A stretch of DNA of 64,000 bases from Thermorudis peleae (GTDB lineage Bacteria > Chloroflexota > Chloroflexia > Thermomicrobiales > Thermomicrobiaceae), in contig NZ_JQMP01000003.1 of NCBI RefSeq assembly GCF_000744775.1, positions 1-64,000 on the forward strand, given 5' to 3'. This document shows positions 27,933 to 35,484 of the stretch, one piece after another. The notes beneath the pieces were generated by a model, which was not told where the DNA came from, did not search any database, and was given only the letters and a program-made list of their open reading frames with translations. Every line of letters begins with the position of its first letter. Position 1 is the stretch's first letter. A program made the translations under genes and the position numbers.

Positions 27933-28283
27933 TCAGCGAATTGGAGTGACGGCAGCTTCGTCACGTTCACCGGTTCGGATCCGGTAGACCCGTTCAACCG
28001 GCAGGACGAAGATCTTGCCATCGCCGACGTCGCCAGTGCGCGCGGACTGGAGAATCGCGTTGACGGTTGGCTCGACGAAGTGGTCGGACACCCCGATCTC
28101 AAGGCGGATTTTGTGGGAGAGTTCCATCTTGACCGTCGTCCCGCGATAGTTTTCGACCGCTTCCATCTCGCCGCCATGGCCGCGCACCTGGGAGATCGTC
28201 AAGCCACGGACTTCTGCACGGAAGAGTGCTTCTAGGACATCGTTGAGCTTCTCGGGCCGAATGATGGCAACGATCAGCTTCAT
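27933..28283 (-). CDS. glnB: P-II nitrogen regulatory protein
   Basis: Trimeric P-II signal protein that senses ATP/ADP and 2-oxoglutarate and gates Amt channels through its T-loop. It is 116 residues, with the P-II C-terminal signature TGDVGDGKIFVLPVERV and YRIRTGERDE. The T-loop reads NYRGTTVKMEL: Tyr46, Arg47 and Gly48 are kept, but the uridylylated Tyr51 is Val and position 49 is Thr. Regulation by uridylylation at Tyr51 is therefore impossible. It overlaps amtB by ATGA, which supports a GlnK-like role on that transporter. Confidence 0.95.
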   Translation of the reverse strand: MKLIVAIIRPEKLNDVLEALFRAEVRGLTISQVRGHGGEMEAVENYRGTTVKMELSHKIRLEIGVSDHFVEPTVNAILQSARTGDVGDGKIFVLPVERVYRIRTGERDEAAVTPIR

Positions 28284-29569
28284 GCGGCACCTTCCTTCGT
28301 GATCTTCAACGGCGTGGCAACGGGCGCGCTTGTCATGCGCTCGGTCGGCAGCACCAGCACCGCTCCTTCGCCGCTGCCATAGGCTTCTTCACCATGCTCG
28401 CTGACATCAAGGCCAAGACGCTCACTCGCCATGGTGACGCGCAGTGCCATCGCCAGGCTCAAGAGCTTGAGGATCACGACGGTGCCGATCGCGGTGTAGA
28501 GCATGACGGCGATGACGGCGATCGCCTGAATCAGCAACTGACGCGGGTTGCCAAAGAGCAAGCCATCAGCGACGCCGTTCCAGCTCTTCTCGGCAAAGAC
28601 ACCAGTCAGCAGCGCCCCAGTCATGCCACCGATGCCGTGTGCGGAGAAGACATCGAGCGAGTCATCGATAGCAGTCCGTGCCCGCCAGAGCAACGCGAAG
28701 TAGCTTGGGAATGCGGCGAGTGCGCCCAGGACAATGCTCGAGAAGGGGCTGATGAACCCCGCAGCCGGCGTGATGGCAACGAGCCCGACGACAATCGCCG
28801 TCGCCAATCCAACGGCTGTTGCTTTCCCAGTCCGGACGAGGTCGAGGATCATCCAGACGACTGCCGTGGCCATTGGCGCAAGGAACGTGTTGACGAAGGC
28901 GAGCGCCGCAATCTCATTGGACTGGAGCGCGCTTCCAGCGTTAAAGCCGAACCAGCCGATCCAGAGCAGCGCAGCGCCAAGCAAGGTGAAGGGAATGTGA
29001 TGCGGCAAGATTGCTTGCCGTCCGTAGTCACAGCGCTGCTTGAGGATGAGCGCGGCGACGAGGGCGGCAACACCAGCGTTAACGTGGACAACAGTGCCAC
29101 CAGCAAAATCAAGTGCACCAAGTTTGCCAAGCCAGCCTCCACCCCAGACCCAGTGGGCAATTGGCGCGTAGATCACAAGCGACCAGGCCAAGAGGAAGAG
29201 GAGGTATGGGACAAAGCGCATGCGCTCAACGACAGCGCCAGAGACCAGTGCAGCAGTAATAATGGCAAAGGTCGCTTGGAAGGCGAAGAAGAGCACATGC
29301 GGGATCTGCCCTTGTGCAGTCAATCCAACACCACGCAACAGCGCATAGGAGAGGTCACCAATGACTGCATTGCCAGAGGAAAAGGCGATAGTATAGCCGA
29401 GGAGTGCCCAGGCCAGCCCGACGACGCCGATCGCCGCGAAACTCATCATCATAGTGTTGAGGGCGTTCTTGGCCCGAACCAGCCCCCCATAGAAGAAGCC
29501 GAGAGCGGGCGTCATCATTAACACGAGCGCCGTCGCAACAAGCATCCACGCGATGTGCCCTGCATCCAT
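28280..29569 (-). CDS. amtB: Ammonium transporter
   Basis: Amt/MEP/Rh channel for ammonia/ammonium, 429 residues with about eleven membrane helices. The twin-histidine pore pair is visible as GGTVVHVNAGVAALVAAL and DVFSAHGIGGMTGALL. The Amt signature region ALDFAGG is present. ATG 29569 follows AAGGGGG. It is coupled to glnB. The combination with gltB makes this a nitrogen-assimilation neighbourhood. Confidence 0.96.
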   Translation of the reverse strand: MDAGHIAWMLVATALVLMMTPALGFFYGGLVRAKNALNTMMMSFAAIGVVGLAWALLGYTIAFSSGNAVIGDLSYALLRGVGLTAQGQIPHVLFFAFQATFAIITAALVSGAVVERMRFVPYLLFLLAWSLVIYAPIAHWVWGGGWLGKLGALDFAGGTVVHVNAGVAALVAALILKQRCDYGRQAILPHHIPFTLLGAALLWIGWFGFNAGSALQSNEIAALAFVNTFLAPMATAVVWMILDLVRTGKATAVGLATAIVVGLVAITPAAGFISPFSSIVLGALAAFPSYFALLWRARTAIDDSLDVFSAHGIGGMTGALLTGVFAEKSWNGVADGLLFGNPRQLLIQAIAVIAVMLYTAIGTVVILKLLSLAMALRVTMASERLGLDVSEHGEEAYGSGEGAVLVLPTERMTSAPVATPLKITKEGAA

Positions 29570-29924
29570 TGCAGCCCCCTTTCATCGGCGGCACCGTTGC
29601 CGCTCCATCAACTGTCCGGTCGCCTCGGCAGTGAGGCACATGCACCAGCGCTGGCTTCTTGTGCAGGATCACGAACTGTGCGGCGATCGCGTCCTGCCGA
29701 TCTGGAGTCTAGCGGGCTGAGCACGGCCCGTGCTTGCCGAATGTGCCCAATTTGGATTCAGGATTTTGGGCAGGTGCACAAACAGGGATGCGTGCGCTCC
29801 CCGAGGGCGTGGCATCGGCCTGCGCCCGGTGTTCGCGATGGTTGAACAGCAGGCACGCCAGGAGCAGGAAAGGCAGCGTATACTTCCGGCGCTGTCGCTG
29901 ATGATTGGTGGAGAGGAGCGTGCA
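29570..29924. other. Intergenic region between amtB and MFS genes
   Basis: These 355 nt separate divergent genes and must hold their promoters. I find no convincing -35/-10 pair, no tRNA and no gene with a plausible start. The MFS frame remains open here to 29730, but that extension carries no family similarity. A Shine-Dalgarno site for the MFS gene lies at 29914-29918. Confidence 0.5.
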
Positions 29925-31160
29925 GTGGGCACAGCCTCAGTTGCAGAGCGACGCGGTCTGCACCAGCGGCAGCTGCTTCCGCTGCATATTGGGGCAACCG
30001 TCGGGCCACTTGGGTCATGGGGGTTATCGGTCATCTTTCATCAGCTCACTGTTGCCTTTGGCGTTGACCGAGCAGCGCTCTCCTTGGCGATCCCGGCGTA
30101 CATGTTCGCCTTCGCCGGCGCACAACTCTTCTCTGGCAGCATCTCCGATCTGACCTCGCGGCGCACAACAGCACTCCTTGGCTTCTTTGGCTATGGGCTG
30201 GCAACAGCAATCGCGGGACTGTCATGGAACTTGCCGAGTTTCTTGCTCAGCCAAGTGCTGCAGGGGCTCACCAACGCCTTTATGACACCGATTCTCATGG
30301 CGACAATCGGTGATGCTGTCGAGCCGGCCCAGCACGGGAGGGCGATGGGGATCTTCACGAGCCTGAACACGTCGGGAATGCTGCTCGGCCCGTTGCTTGC
30401 TGGCGCCGTTGGCCCGTACAGCTGGCGGGCCTATTACTTCGTCAGCGCGGGCTGGAGTGTTGCCATCGGGCTATGGCTCGCCTGGTGGTTCAGTCGTTAC
30501 GCAATCGGAACGCAGCGGGCGGCCTCACCCGACCGCTTTACTGCGCTGCGGCAACTTAGCGAGGCCTTGCGGCAGCAGACCCGGCTCGTGCTTCTGCTTG
30601 CTGGCGTCGCCTTCTTGACCAACGCTGCTGGAGCAGGAGCAAACTACCTCTTTGGGGAATATCTCCGGGAACGCTGGCAGACGCCTGAGCAAACGATCGG
30701 CATTCTGCTCAGCCTCTACGGGCTCGCCGGACTCCTCGTGGGGCCACTGGCAGGCATGCTCGTTGACCGGCTCGGCATCGTCCAGGCCGGATGGCTTGGC
30801 GAAACCGGCATGGCCCTGGCGCTTGTCCTGCTGGCCCTGGCGCCGACGCCGTGGCTCTTCGGCCTCGGGAACTTTCTGCTGGGCACGCTCACAATTGCAA
30901 GCTGGGCCGCGATCAACACTTTGGCCATCACCGCGCTGCCGGAATACCGCGGCACCCTTTCGGCCTACGTCGGGGTGGCGAAGTTCTTAGCGCAGGGCGT
31001 GGCGCCAAGCTGGTTTACGCCGCTCTACGAGCACCTGACACCCCGGGCCATTTTCCCCGGCGCAGCCTTGCCCGCGTTGCTGACGTTGCCATTGCTCTTC
31101 TGGCTCCAGCAGACACGGCGAGGCGCCGGGCAACCCGTGCCACGACGTCCCGAAGCGTAA
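29925..31160 (+). CDS. Major facilitator superfamily transporter
   Basis: A 411-residue MFS permease with about twelve hydrophobic spans. The loop 2-3 signature appears as GSISDLTSRRTTALLGFFG, and MLVDRLGIVQAG marks the equivalent loop of the second half. The substrate is unknown; the layout resembles bacterial drug or small-metabolite effluxers. GTG 29925 is chosen because AGGAG lies six bases before it. The next gene is convergent, so context is uninformative. Confidence 0.88.
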   Translation: MGTASVAERRGLHQRQLLPLHIGATVGPLGSWGLSVIFHQLTVAFGVDRAALSLAIPAYMFAFAGAQLFSGSISDLTSRRTTALLGFFGYGLATAIAGLSWNLPSFLLSQVLQGLTNAFMTPILMATIGDAVEPAQHGRAMGIFTSLNTSGMLLGPLLAGAVGPYSWRAYYFVSAGWSVAIGLWLAWWFSRYAIGTQRAASPDRFTALRQLSEALRQQTRLVLLLAGVAFLTNAAGAGANYLFGEYLRERWQTPEQTIGILLSLYGLAGLLVGPLAGMLVDRLGIVQAGWLGETGMALALVLLALAPTPWLFGLGNFLLGTLTIASWAAINTLAITALPEYRGTLSAYVGVAKFLAQGVAPSWFTPLYEHLTPRAIFPGAALPALLTLPLLFWLQQTRRGAGQPVPRRPEA

Positions 31161-31174
31161 CGAGCACAGGATAC

Positions 31175-31209
31175 GCGCCAGCCTGCCAGGTGTAAGCGCA
31201 GGCTGGCGC
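31175..31209. terminator. Bidirectional hairpin between MFS and aldehyde dehydrogenase genes
   Basis: A perfect 12-bp stem (31175-31186 with 31198-31209) with an 11-nt loop lies 15 nt after the MFS stop and 26 nt after the stop of the convergent dehydrogenase. No T-run follows on either strand. Confidence 0.7.
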
Positions 31210-31234
31210 GCGATGCAGCTTGCGAGGGCGTAAG

Positions 31235-32737
31235 CTAGCCGTCAACCGGCAGCGATTCGACATCGATCTGCGCGCGCTGGAGCCGGCCACTGTAGTCGAT
31301 GTAGACTGCCTGCCACTCGCTGAAGACATCGAGCGCGGCTTGGCCAGCCTCGCGGTGGCCGTTGCCCGTGCCCTTGGTACCGCCAAACGGCAGGTGGATC
31401 TCCGCGCCGATCGTGCCAGCGTTGACGTAGAAGACACCGGTGTAGACGTCTTCGATTGCCCGGAAGGCCTTGGTAATGTCACGGGTGTAGATCGACGCCG
31501 AGAGACCGTAGCGGACGCCGTTGCAGACCTGGATCGCCTCTTCAAGGCTGCGCACGGTAATAAGGGCCGTGACCGGGCCAAAGATCTCCTCTTGCGCAAT
31601 GCGCATGTCGGGTCGCACATTGATAAAGACAGTCGGCTGGTGGAAGTGACCGCGCGCAAGCTCACCATCGCGGGCAATGCCACCACCACAGAGGATTTCA
31701 GCGCCCTCTTGCTGGCCGATCTCGACGTAACGGTGAACGCGTTCGAGTTGCGAGGCGCTGACAACTGGACCGACGTCGGTCTGCGGATCGAGCCCGTTGC
31801 CCAGACGGAGCGCGCTGACACGGACTTCGAGCTGGTCAGCCAGCTCACGGAAGACGCCTTCATGGACGATAATGCGGCTGGCCGCAGTGCAGCGCTGCCC
31901 AGACGTGCCAAACGCGCTCCAGACGATGCCGTCGAGTGCGAGCTTGAGATCGGCATCGTCCATCACGATGATGGCATTCTTGCCACCCATCTCGAGGCTG
32001 ACGCGCTTGCCCTGCTGTGCGCAGGCGACGGCGACCTGCTGCCCGATCTCATTGGAGCCAGTGAAGGAGATCAAGGCAACATCTGGATGGTTGACGATGG
32101 CGTTGCCGACCGTCTCGCCGCTCCCCAGCACGAGGTTGAGGACCCCCGGCGGCAACCCTGCTTCCTCAAACAACTCGACCAGCCGCACTGCCGAGCGAGC
32201 CGTGTAGCTGGCCGGCTTGAAGACGACGGTGTTGCCACAGATCAGCGCGGGCATGATCTTCCACGAAGGGATGGCGATCGGGAAATTCCACGGCGTGATC
32301 AGGCCAACGACACCGAGCGGCTTGCGCACCGTCATGTTCCACTTGTGGGGCAATTCCGAGGGCGTCGTCTGGCCCCAAAGCCTGCGGCCTTCGCCAGCCA
32401 TATAGAACGTCATGTCAATGGCCTCTTGCACGTCGCCACGGGCCTCGGCCAGCACCTTGCCCATCTCTTCGGTCATCTCCCGCGCCAGCTGCTCCTTGCG
32501 CTCGACCAGCAACTGGCCGACGCGGAAGAGGATCTCACCCCGCTTTGGAGCCGGGGTTTTGCGCCAGCGGTCAAACGCAGCCTTCGCTGCTTGGACGGCC
32601 GCGTCAACATCTTCTGGCCCACTCTGGGCGTAGGTGCCGATGAGCTCGCCAGTGGCCGGGTTACGCCGCTCGTAGGTCGCGCCGCTGCGGGCATCAACCC
32701 ATTCGCCATTGATATAGTTTTTGAACTGTGCGCCCAT
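31235..32737 (-). CDS. NAD(P)-dependent aldehyde dehydrogenase
   Basis: ALDH superfamily enzyme of 500 residues oxidising an aldehyde to the acid. Landmarks are [25 protein letters not shown] in the nucleotide site, the general base in [12 protein letters not shown], the catalytic Cys in [14 protein letters not shown] and [10 protein letters not shown]. The C-terminal [13 protein letters not shown] resembles 2-oxoglutarate-semialdehyde and piperideine-6-carboxylate dehydrogenases, so a sugar-acid or lysine-related semialdehyde is possible. ATG 32737 has GGAGGAG upstream. It is divergent from cinA. Confidence 0.92.
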   Translation of the reverse strand: MGAQFKNYINGEWVDARSGATYERRNPATGELIGTYAQSGPEDVDAAVQAAKAAFDRWRKTPAPKRGEILFRVGQLLVERKEQLAREMTEEMGKVLAEARGDVQEAIDMTFYMAGEGRRLWGQTTPSELPHKWNMTVRKPLGVVGLITPWNFPIAIPSWKIMPALICGNTVVFKPASYTARSAVRLVELFEEAGLPPGVLNLVLGSGETVGNAIVNHPDVALISFTGSNEIGQQVAVACAQQGKRVSLEMGGKNAIIVMDDADLKLALDGIVWSAFGTSGQRCTAASRIIVHEGVFRELADQLEVRVSALRLGNGLDPQTDVGPVVSASQLERVHRYVEIGQQEGAEILCGGGIARDGELARGHFHQPTVFINVRPDMRIAQEEIFGPVTALITVRSLEEAIQVCNGVRYGLSASIYTRDITKAFRAIEDVYTGVFYVNAGTIGAEIHLPFGGTKGTGNGHREAGQAALDVFSEWQAVYIDYSGRLQRAQIDVESLPVDG

Positions 32738-32858
32738 GATGTCTCTCCTCCCTGCTCGGGTCAGGCACACACCACTGGTTGCATCTTAACGCACGTCCTC
32801 CGCCAGCGGCGAGCCTCGTGCTAAGATGCTGGCGCACGGATGGGAGGCACCAGCAGCC

Positions 32859-34070
32859 ATGGACGCCGTGATTCTGTCGATCGGGACGGAGCTTGTCGAC
32901 GGTCACCTGACTGACACAAATGTGACGTTTCTCTGCCAAGAGCTGGTAAGCCTTGGCATCGATGTCCGCTGGTCGAGCCAAGTTGGCGACCGGCTTGCGG
33001 ACATTGTGCGGCAACTGCAGCGAGCATGGGACGATGCGACAGTCATCATCACGACAGGCGGCATTGGCCCAACGGCGGATGATCTGACGCGCGAGGCGAT
33101 TGCGGCGTTGCTCGACGAAACGCCGACTGTCGACCCGGATGCGCTGGAGACGCTGCGCGGGTTCTTCGCGGCCCGCGGGCAGACGATGCCGGAACAGAAC
33201 ATCAAGCAGGCCTGGCGCATTCCCTCGGCGGAATTGCTACCAAACCCACTGGGGACTGCACCGGGCTGGTTCGTCCGACACGACAACCATGTCATCGTGA
33301 CTATGCCAGGTGTGCCGCGCGAGATGATCCGGATGTGGCGTGCTGAAGCGCTGCCTCGGCTCTTGCCCTACTGCAGCGGGCAGACAATCCGGATGCACAC
33401 GCTGAAGACGATTGGGCTCGGTGAATCGGCCGTCGAAGAGCGCCTGATGGACCTCGTTGCGCGTCCCAACCCGATCGTGGCGACCTATGCCAAAGACGAC
33501 GGCGTCCATGTGCGGATTACGGCTCGCGCGGCCAATGCCGATGAGGCAGAACGCCTGCTTGAAGCAACTGCGGAAGAGGTACGACGACGGCTTGGCCGTC
33601 ACGTCTATGGCACCGAGGAGACGTCACTTGCCGGCGCCGCGCTTGAGCCGCTGCGCATGTGCGGCTGGACGCTGGCGGTGGAAGAACACGGGAGTGGCGG
33701 GCGTGTTGCCGCCTTGCTCAGTGACGCACCAGATGCGGCAACGACACTCCGCTGGGCCATCGTGAAGCCAGATATCCAGGAAGTGACGGGCGAGGCGCTT
33801 CAGGCAGTCGCCCACGCGGCGAGTGTCACAGTCCGGCAGACGGCAGGCACAGACTGCGGGCTCGGCGTCGCACTGGCATTTCCAAGCGCCGACCGCGAGG
33901 CACGCGTCCGCGGCAGCGTCGCGCTAGCACTGACGACCCCAGCCGGGGAGTTTCGGCAAGAGCAGAGCATTACGGCCCCGCTGGGCGAGCTTCGCCGGCG
34001 CGCGGGATTGTGGAGCGCTGAACTGTTGCATCTGGCAGGTATTGATCTCCTGGAGCAATCTCAGGAATAG
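32859..34070 (+). CDS. cinA: CinA-family protein with degenerate C-terminal domain
   Basis: The N-terminal MoCF/COG1058 domain (residues ~1-170) has the family signature ILSIGTELVDGHLTDTN and TTGGIGPTADDLTREA, associated with ADP-ribose pyrophosphatase activity in CinA. The C-terminal part (~265-400) aligns in position with the NMN deamidase (PncC) domain. However, the usual ESCTGG active-site motif reads VEEHGSGG, and the later GVAGP-type motif is unrecognisable. The deamidase activity is probably lost. The length of 403 residues is normal. Its last 101 nt overlap the end of the convergent glycosyltransferase gene. Confidence 0.88.
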   Translation: MDAVILSIGTELVDGHLTDTNVTFLCQELVSLGIDVRWSSQVGDRLADIVRQLQRAWDDATVIITTGGIGPTADDLTREAIAALLDETPTVDPDALETLRGFFAARGQTMPEQNIKQAWRIPSAELLPNPLGTAPGWFVRHDNHVIVTMPGVPREMIRMWRAEALPRLLPYCSGQTIRMHTLKTIGLGESAVEERLMDLVARPNPIVATYAKDDGVHVRITARAANADEAERLLEATAEEVRRRLGRHVYGTEETSLAGAALEPLRMCGWTLAVEEHGSGGRVAALLSDAPDAATTLRWAIVKPDIQEVTGEALQAVAHAASVTVRQTAGTDCGLGVALAFPSADREARVRGSVALALTTPAGEFRQEQSITAPLGELRRRAGLWSAELLHLAGIDLLEQSQE

Positions 34071-35058
34071 TGCGCCAGGTGCGTCGCAGCCCGTACCGTC
34101 GGATTCGCCACCAGACGCCGACGGGATAACCAGCCATCTTCGCCACGTCGCCGACGGCGCGTAACACGGGCACGAGCAGAGCTGCCAGCATGCGCTCTCT
34201 CGGACGCAGGGCTGAGCGACGACGCCAGAGCCGCTGCCAGGGTCGGCGGAGGTAACTGAGCGCGGCGAGAAAGACGGCGAGGCGCACGACAGGATGCCGC
34301 CCCCAGATGAGGACTGGCCCGACACTGCCATAGACGGCATAGCGGATCAGGTGACGAAGGGTGAATAGTCCAGCCTTGCCGTCACCCCGCGCATAGTGCC
34401 AGTACTGCCACCAGAACGCGCTGAGCGAGGTACGCGGGCGATAGGCGACGACGGCATCACGCGCAAGCTGAAAACGGGCACCGGCCCGCTTGAGGCGCAG
34501 ATCGAAGACGACATCCTCGCAGTAGTCGAGCCACTCGGGATAGCGCACGCCAGCCAGGAACCAGCTTCGCCGATAGGCGACAGAGCGGCTCGAGGGCAAG
34601 AAGCCTTCAGCCCGAATTTCCTCTGGATCAGGCAGGGTGACGGCAGCCAGGGCATGCTCAAAGAGCGTCTGCGGCGCAGGGCGAAACACGCCAGCGACGA
34701 CATCAGGCTGCTCGGCTGGCGGTGCGGTGAACGGGGCAACGAGGCGCTCGAGCCAGTCGGGCGCGAGCACTACGCCCCCATCGGTGACGGCCACAATGTC
34801 GCCGCGGGCGAGCGCAAGCGCGCGGTTCCTGCCCTGGCTAATGCTGGCACCGGGGAAGACATCGATGACGAGTGGCAGTCGGTCACGCCAGCGCTCGAGG
34901 ATGGCGAGCGTGTCGTCGGTTGAGCCGCCGTCGACGATGACCACTTCATCAGGCAGAACCGTCTGGTCGGCAATTGAGGCCAACAATGCAGGCAACGTCG
35001 CTGCTTCATTCTTAACGGTCAGCACGAGGCTGACGCGTGGACGGGCGTTCCCAAGCAC
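33970..35058 (-). CDS. Glycosyltransferase family 2 protein
   Basis: A 362-residue GT-A fold transferase. The N-terminus RVSLVLTVKNEAATLPALL, VVIVDGGSTDDTL and the likely metal-binding region AVTDGGVVLAPDWL are typical of family 2. Acceptor and sugar are unknown. A hydrophobic segment near residues 255-280 and a basic C-terminus suggest membrane association. GTG 35058 is chosen for the AGGAG site seven bases before it, inside the end of ybeY, with which it overlaps by 47 nt. The last ~33 residues overlap cinA on the other strand and may be a read-through extension. Confidence 0.85.
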   Translation of the reverse strand: MLGNARPRVSLVLTVKNEAATLPALLASIADQTVLPDEVVIVDGGSTDDTLAILERWRDRLPLVIDVFPGASISQGRNRALALARGDIVAVTDGGVVLAPDWLERLVAPFTAPPAEQPDVVAGVFRPAPQTLFEHALAAVTLPDPEEIRAEGFLPSSRSVAYRRSWFLAGVRYPEWLDYCEDVVFDLRLKRAGARFQLARDAVVAYRPRTSLSAFWWQYWHYARGDGKAGLFTLRHLIRYAVYGSVGPVLIWGRHPVVRLAVFLAALSYLRRPWQRLWRRRSALRPRERMLAALLVPVLRAVGDVAKMAGYPVGVWWRIRRYGLRRTWRTIPEIAPGDQYLPDATVQRSTIPRAGEARPAGP

Positions 35059-35479
35059 CGGGCGACTCCTGCTCAAAGGCAGCAAGCAAAGCATCCTGTC
35101 GAGCGAGCATCCGCGCCCGCTCTGCTTCCGTCTGGTCATCATATCCGGCCAGGTGCAAGAGGCCATGGAGGGCAAGATAGGCAATTTCGCGGCCAGGTGA
35201 ATGCCCTGCTTCCGCTGCTTGCACCGCGGCGGTGTCAGCTGAGACAGCAATATCCCCGAGATATGGGGGATCATTGGGAAACGTGAGGACGTCGGTTGGG
35301 CCAGCAATACCCTGGTAACGTTCGTGGAGGGCAGCAATTTCGTCGTCACGGCACACCCAGACACTGAGCGCACCATCGAGCCCTTCCTGCTGTGCGGCAT
35401 ACCGTAAGAGATCGGCTAGCCGCCGGCGATTCACGGGCGTTGCCCCTGGGCTGAGCTGGATCGTCACTCGCAGCGCCAT
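35012..35479 (-). CDS. ybeY: Endoribonuclease YbeY (rRNA maturation factor)
   Basis: Single-strand RNase needed for 16S rRNA 3' processing and ribosome quality control. It is 155 residues. The family motif normally HGxLHLxGYDH reads HGLLHLAGYDDQ: the first two His ligands are present, but the third metal ligand is Asp. The preceding TDVLTFPNDPPYLGDIAVS is conserved. It follows the PgpH gene by 5 nt, the usual order. Confidence 0.93.
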   Translation of the reverse strand: MALRVTIQLSPGATPVNRRRLADLLRYAAQQEGLDGALSVWVCRDDEIAALHERYQGIAGPTDVLTFPNDPPYLGDIAVSADTAAVQAAEAGHSPGREIAYLALHGLLHLAGYDDQTEAERARMLARQDALLAAFEQESPGAWERPSTRQPRADR

Positions 35480-35484
35480 CGTCG

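Noticed and set aside
29730-29924. Upstream extension of the MFS transporter
   Set aside because: Low-complexity, Arg/Gln-rich and unlike MFS N-termini; GTG 29925 has the Shine-Dalgarno site.
31220-32824. 534-codon plus-strand frame opposite the aldehyde dehydrogenase
   Set aside because: Pure antisense of a conserved gene, with no family motifs.
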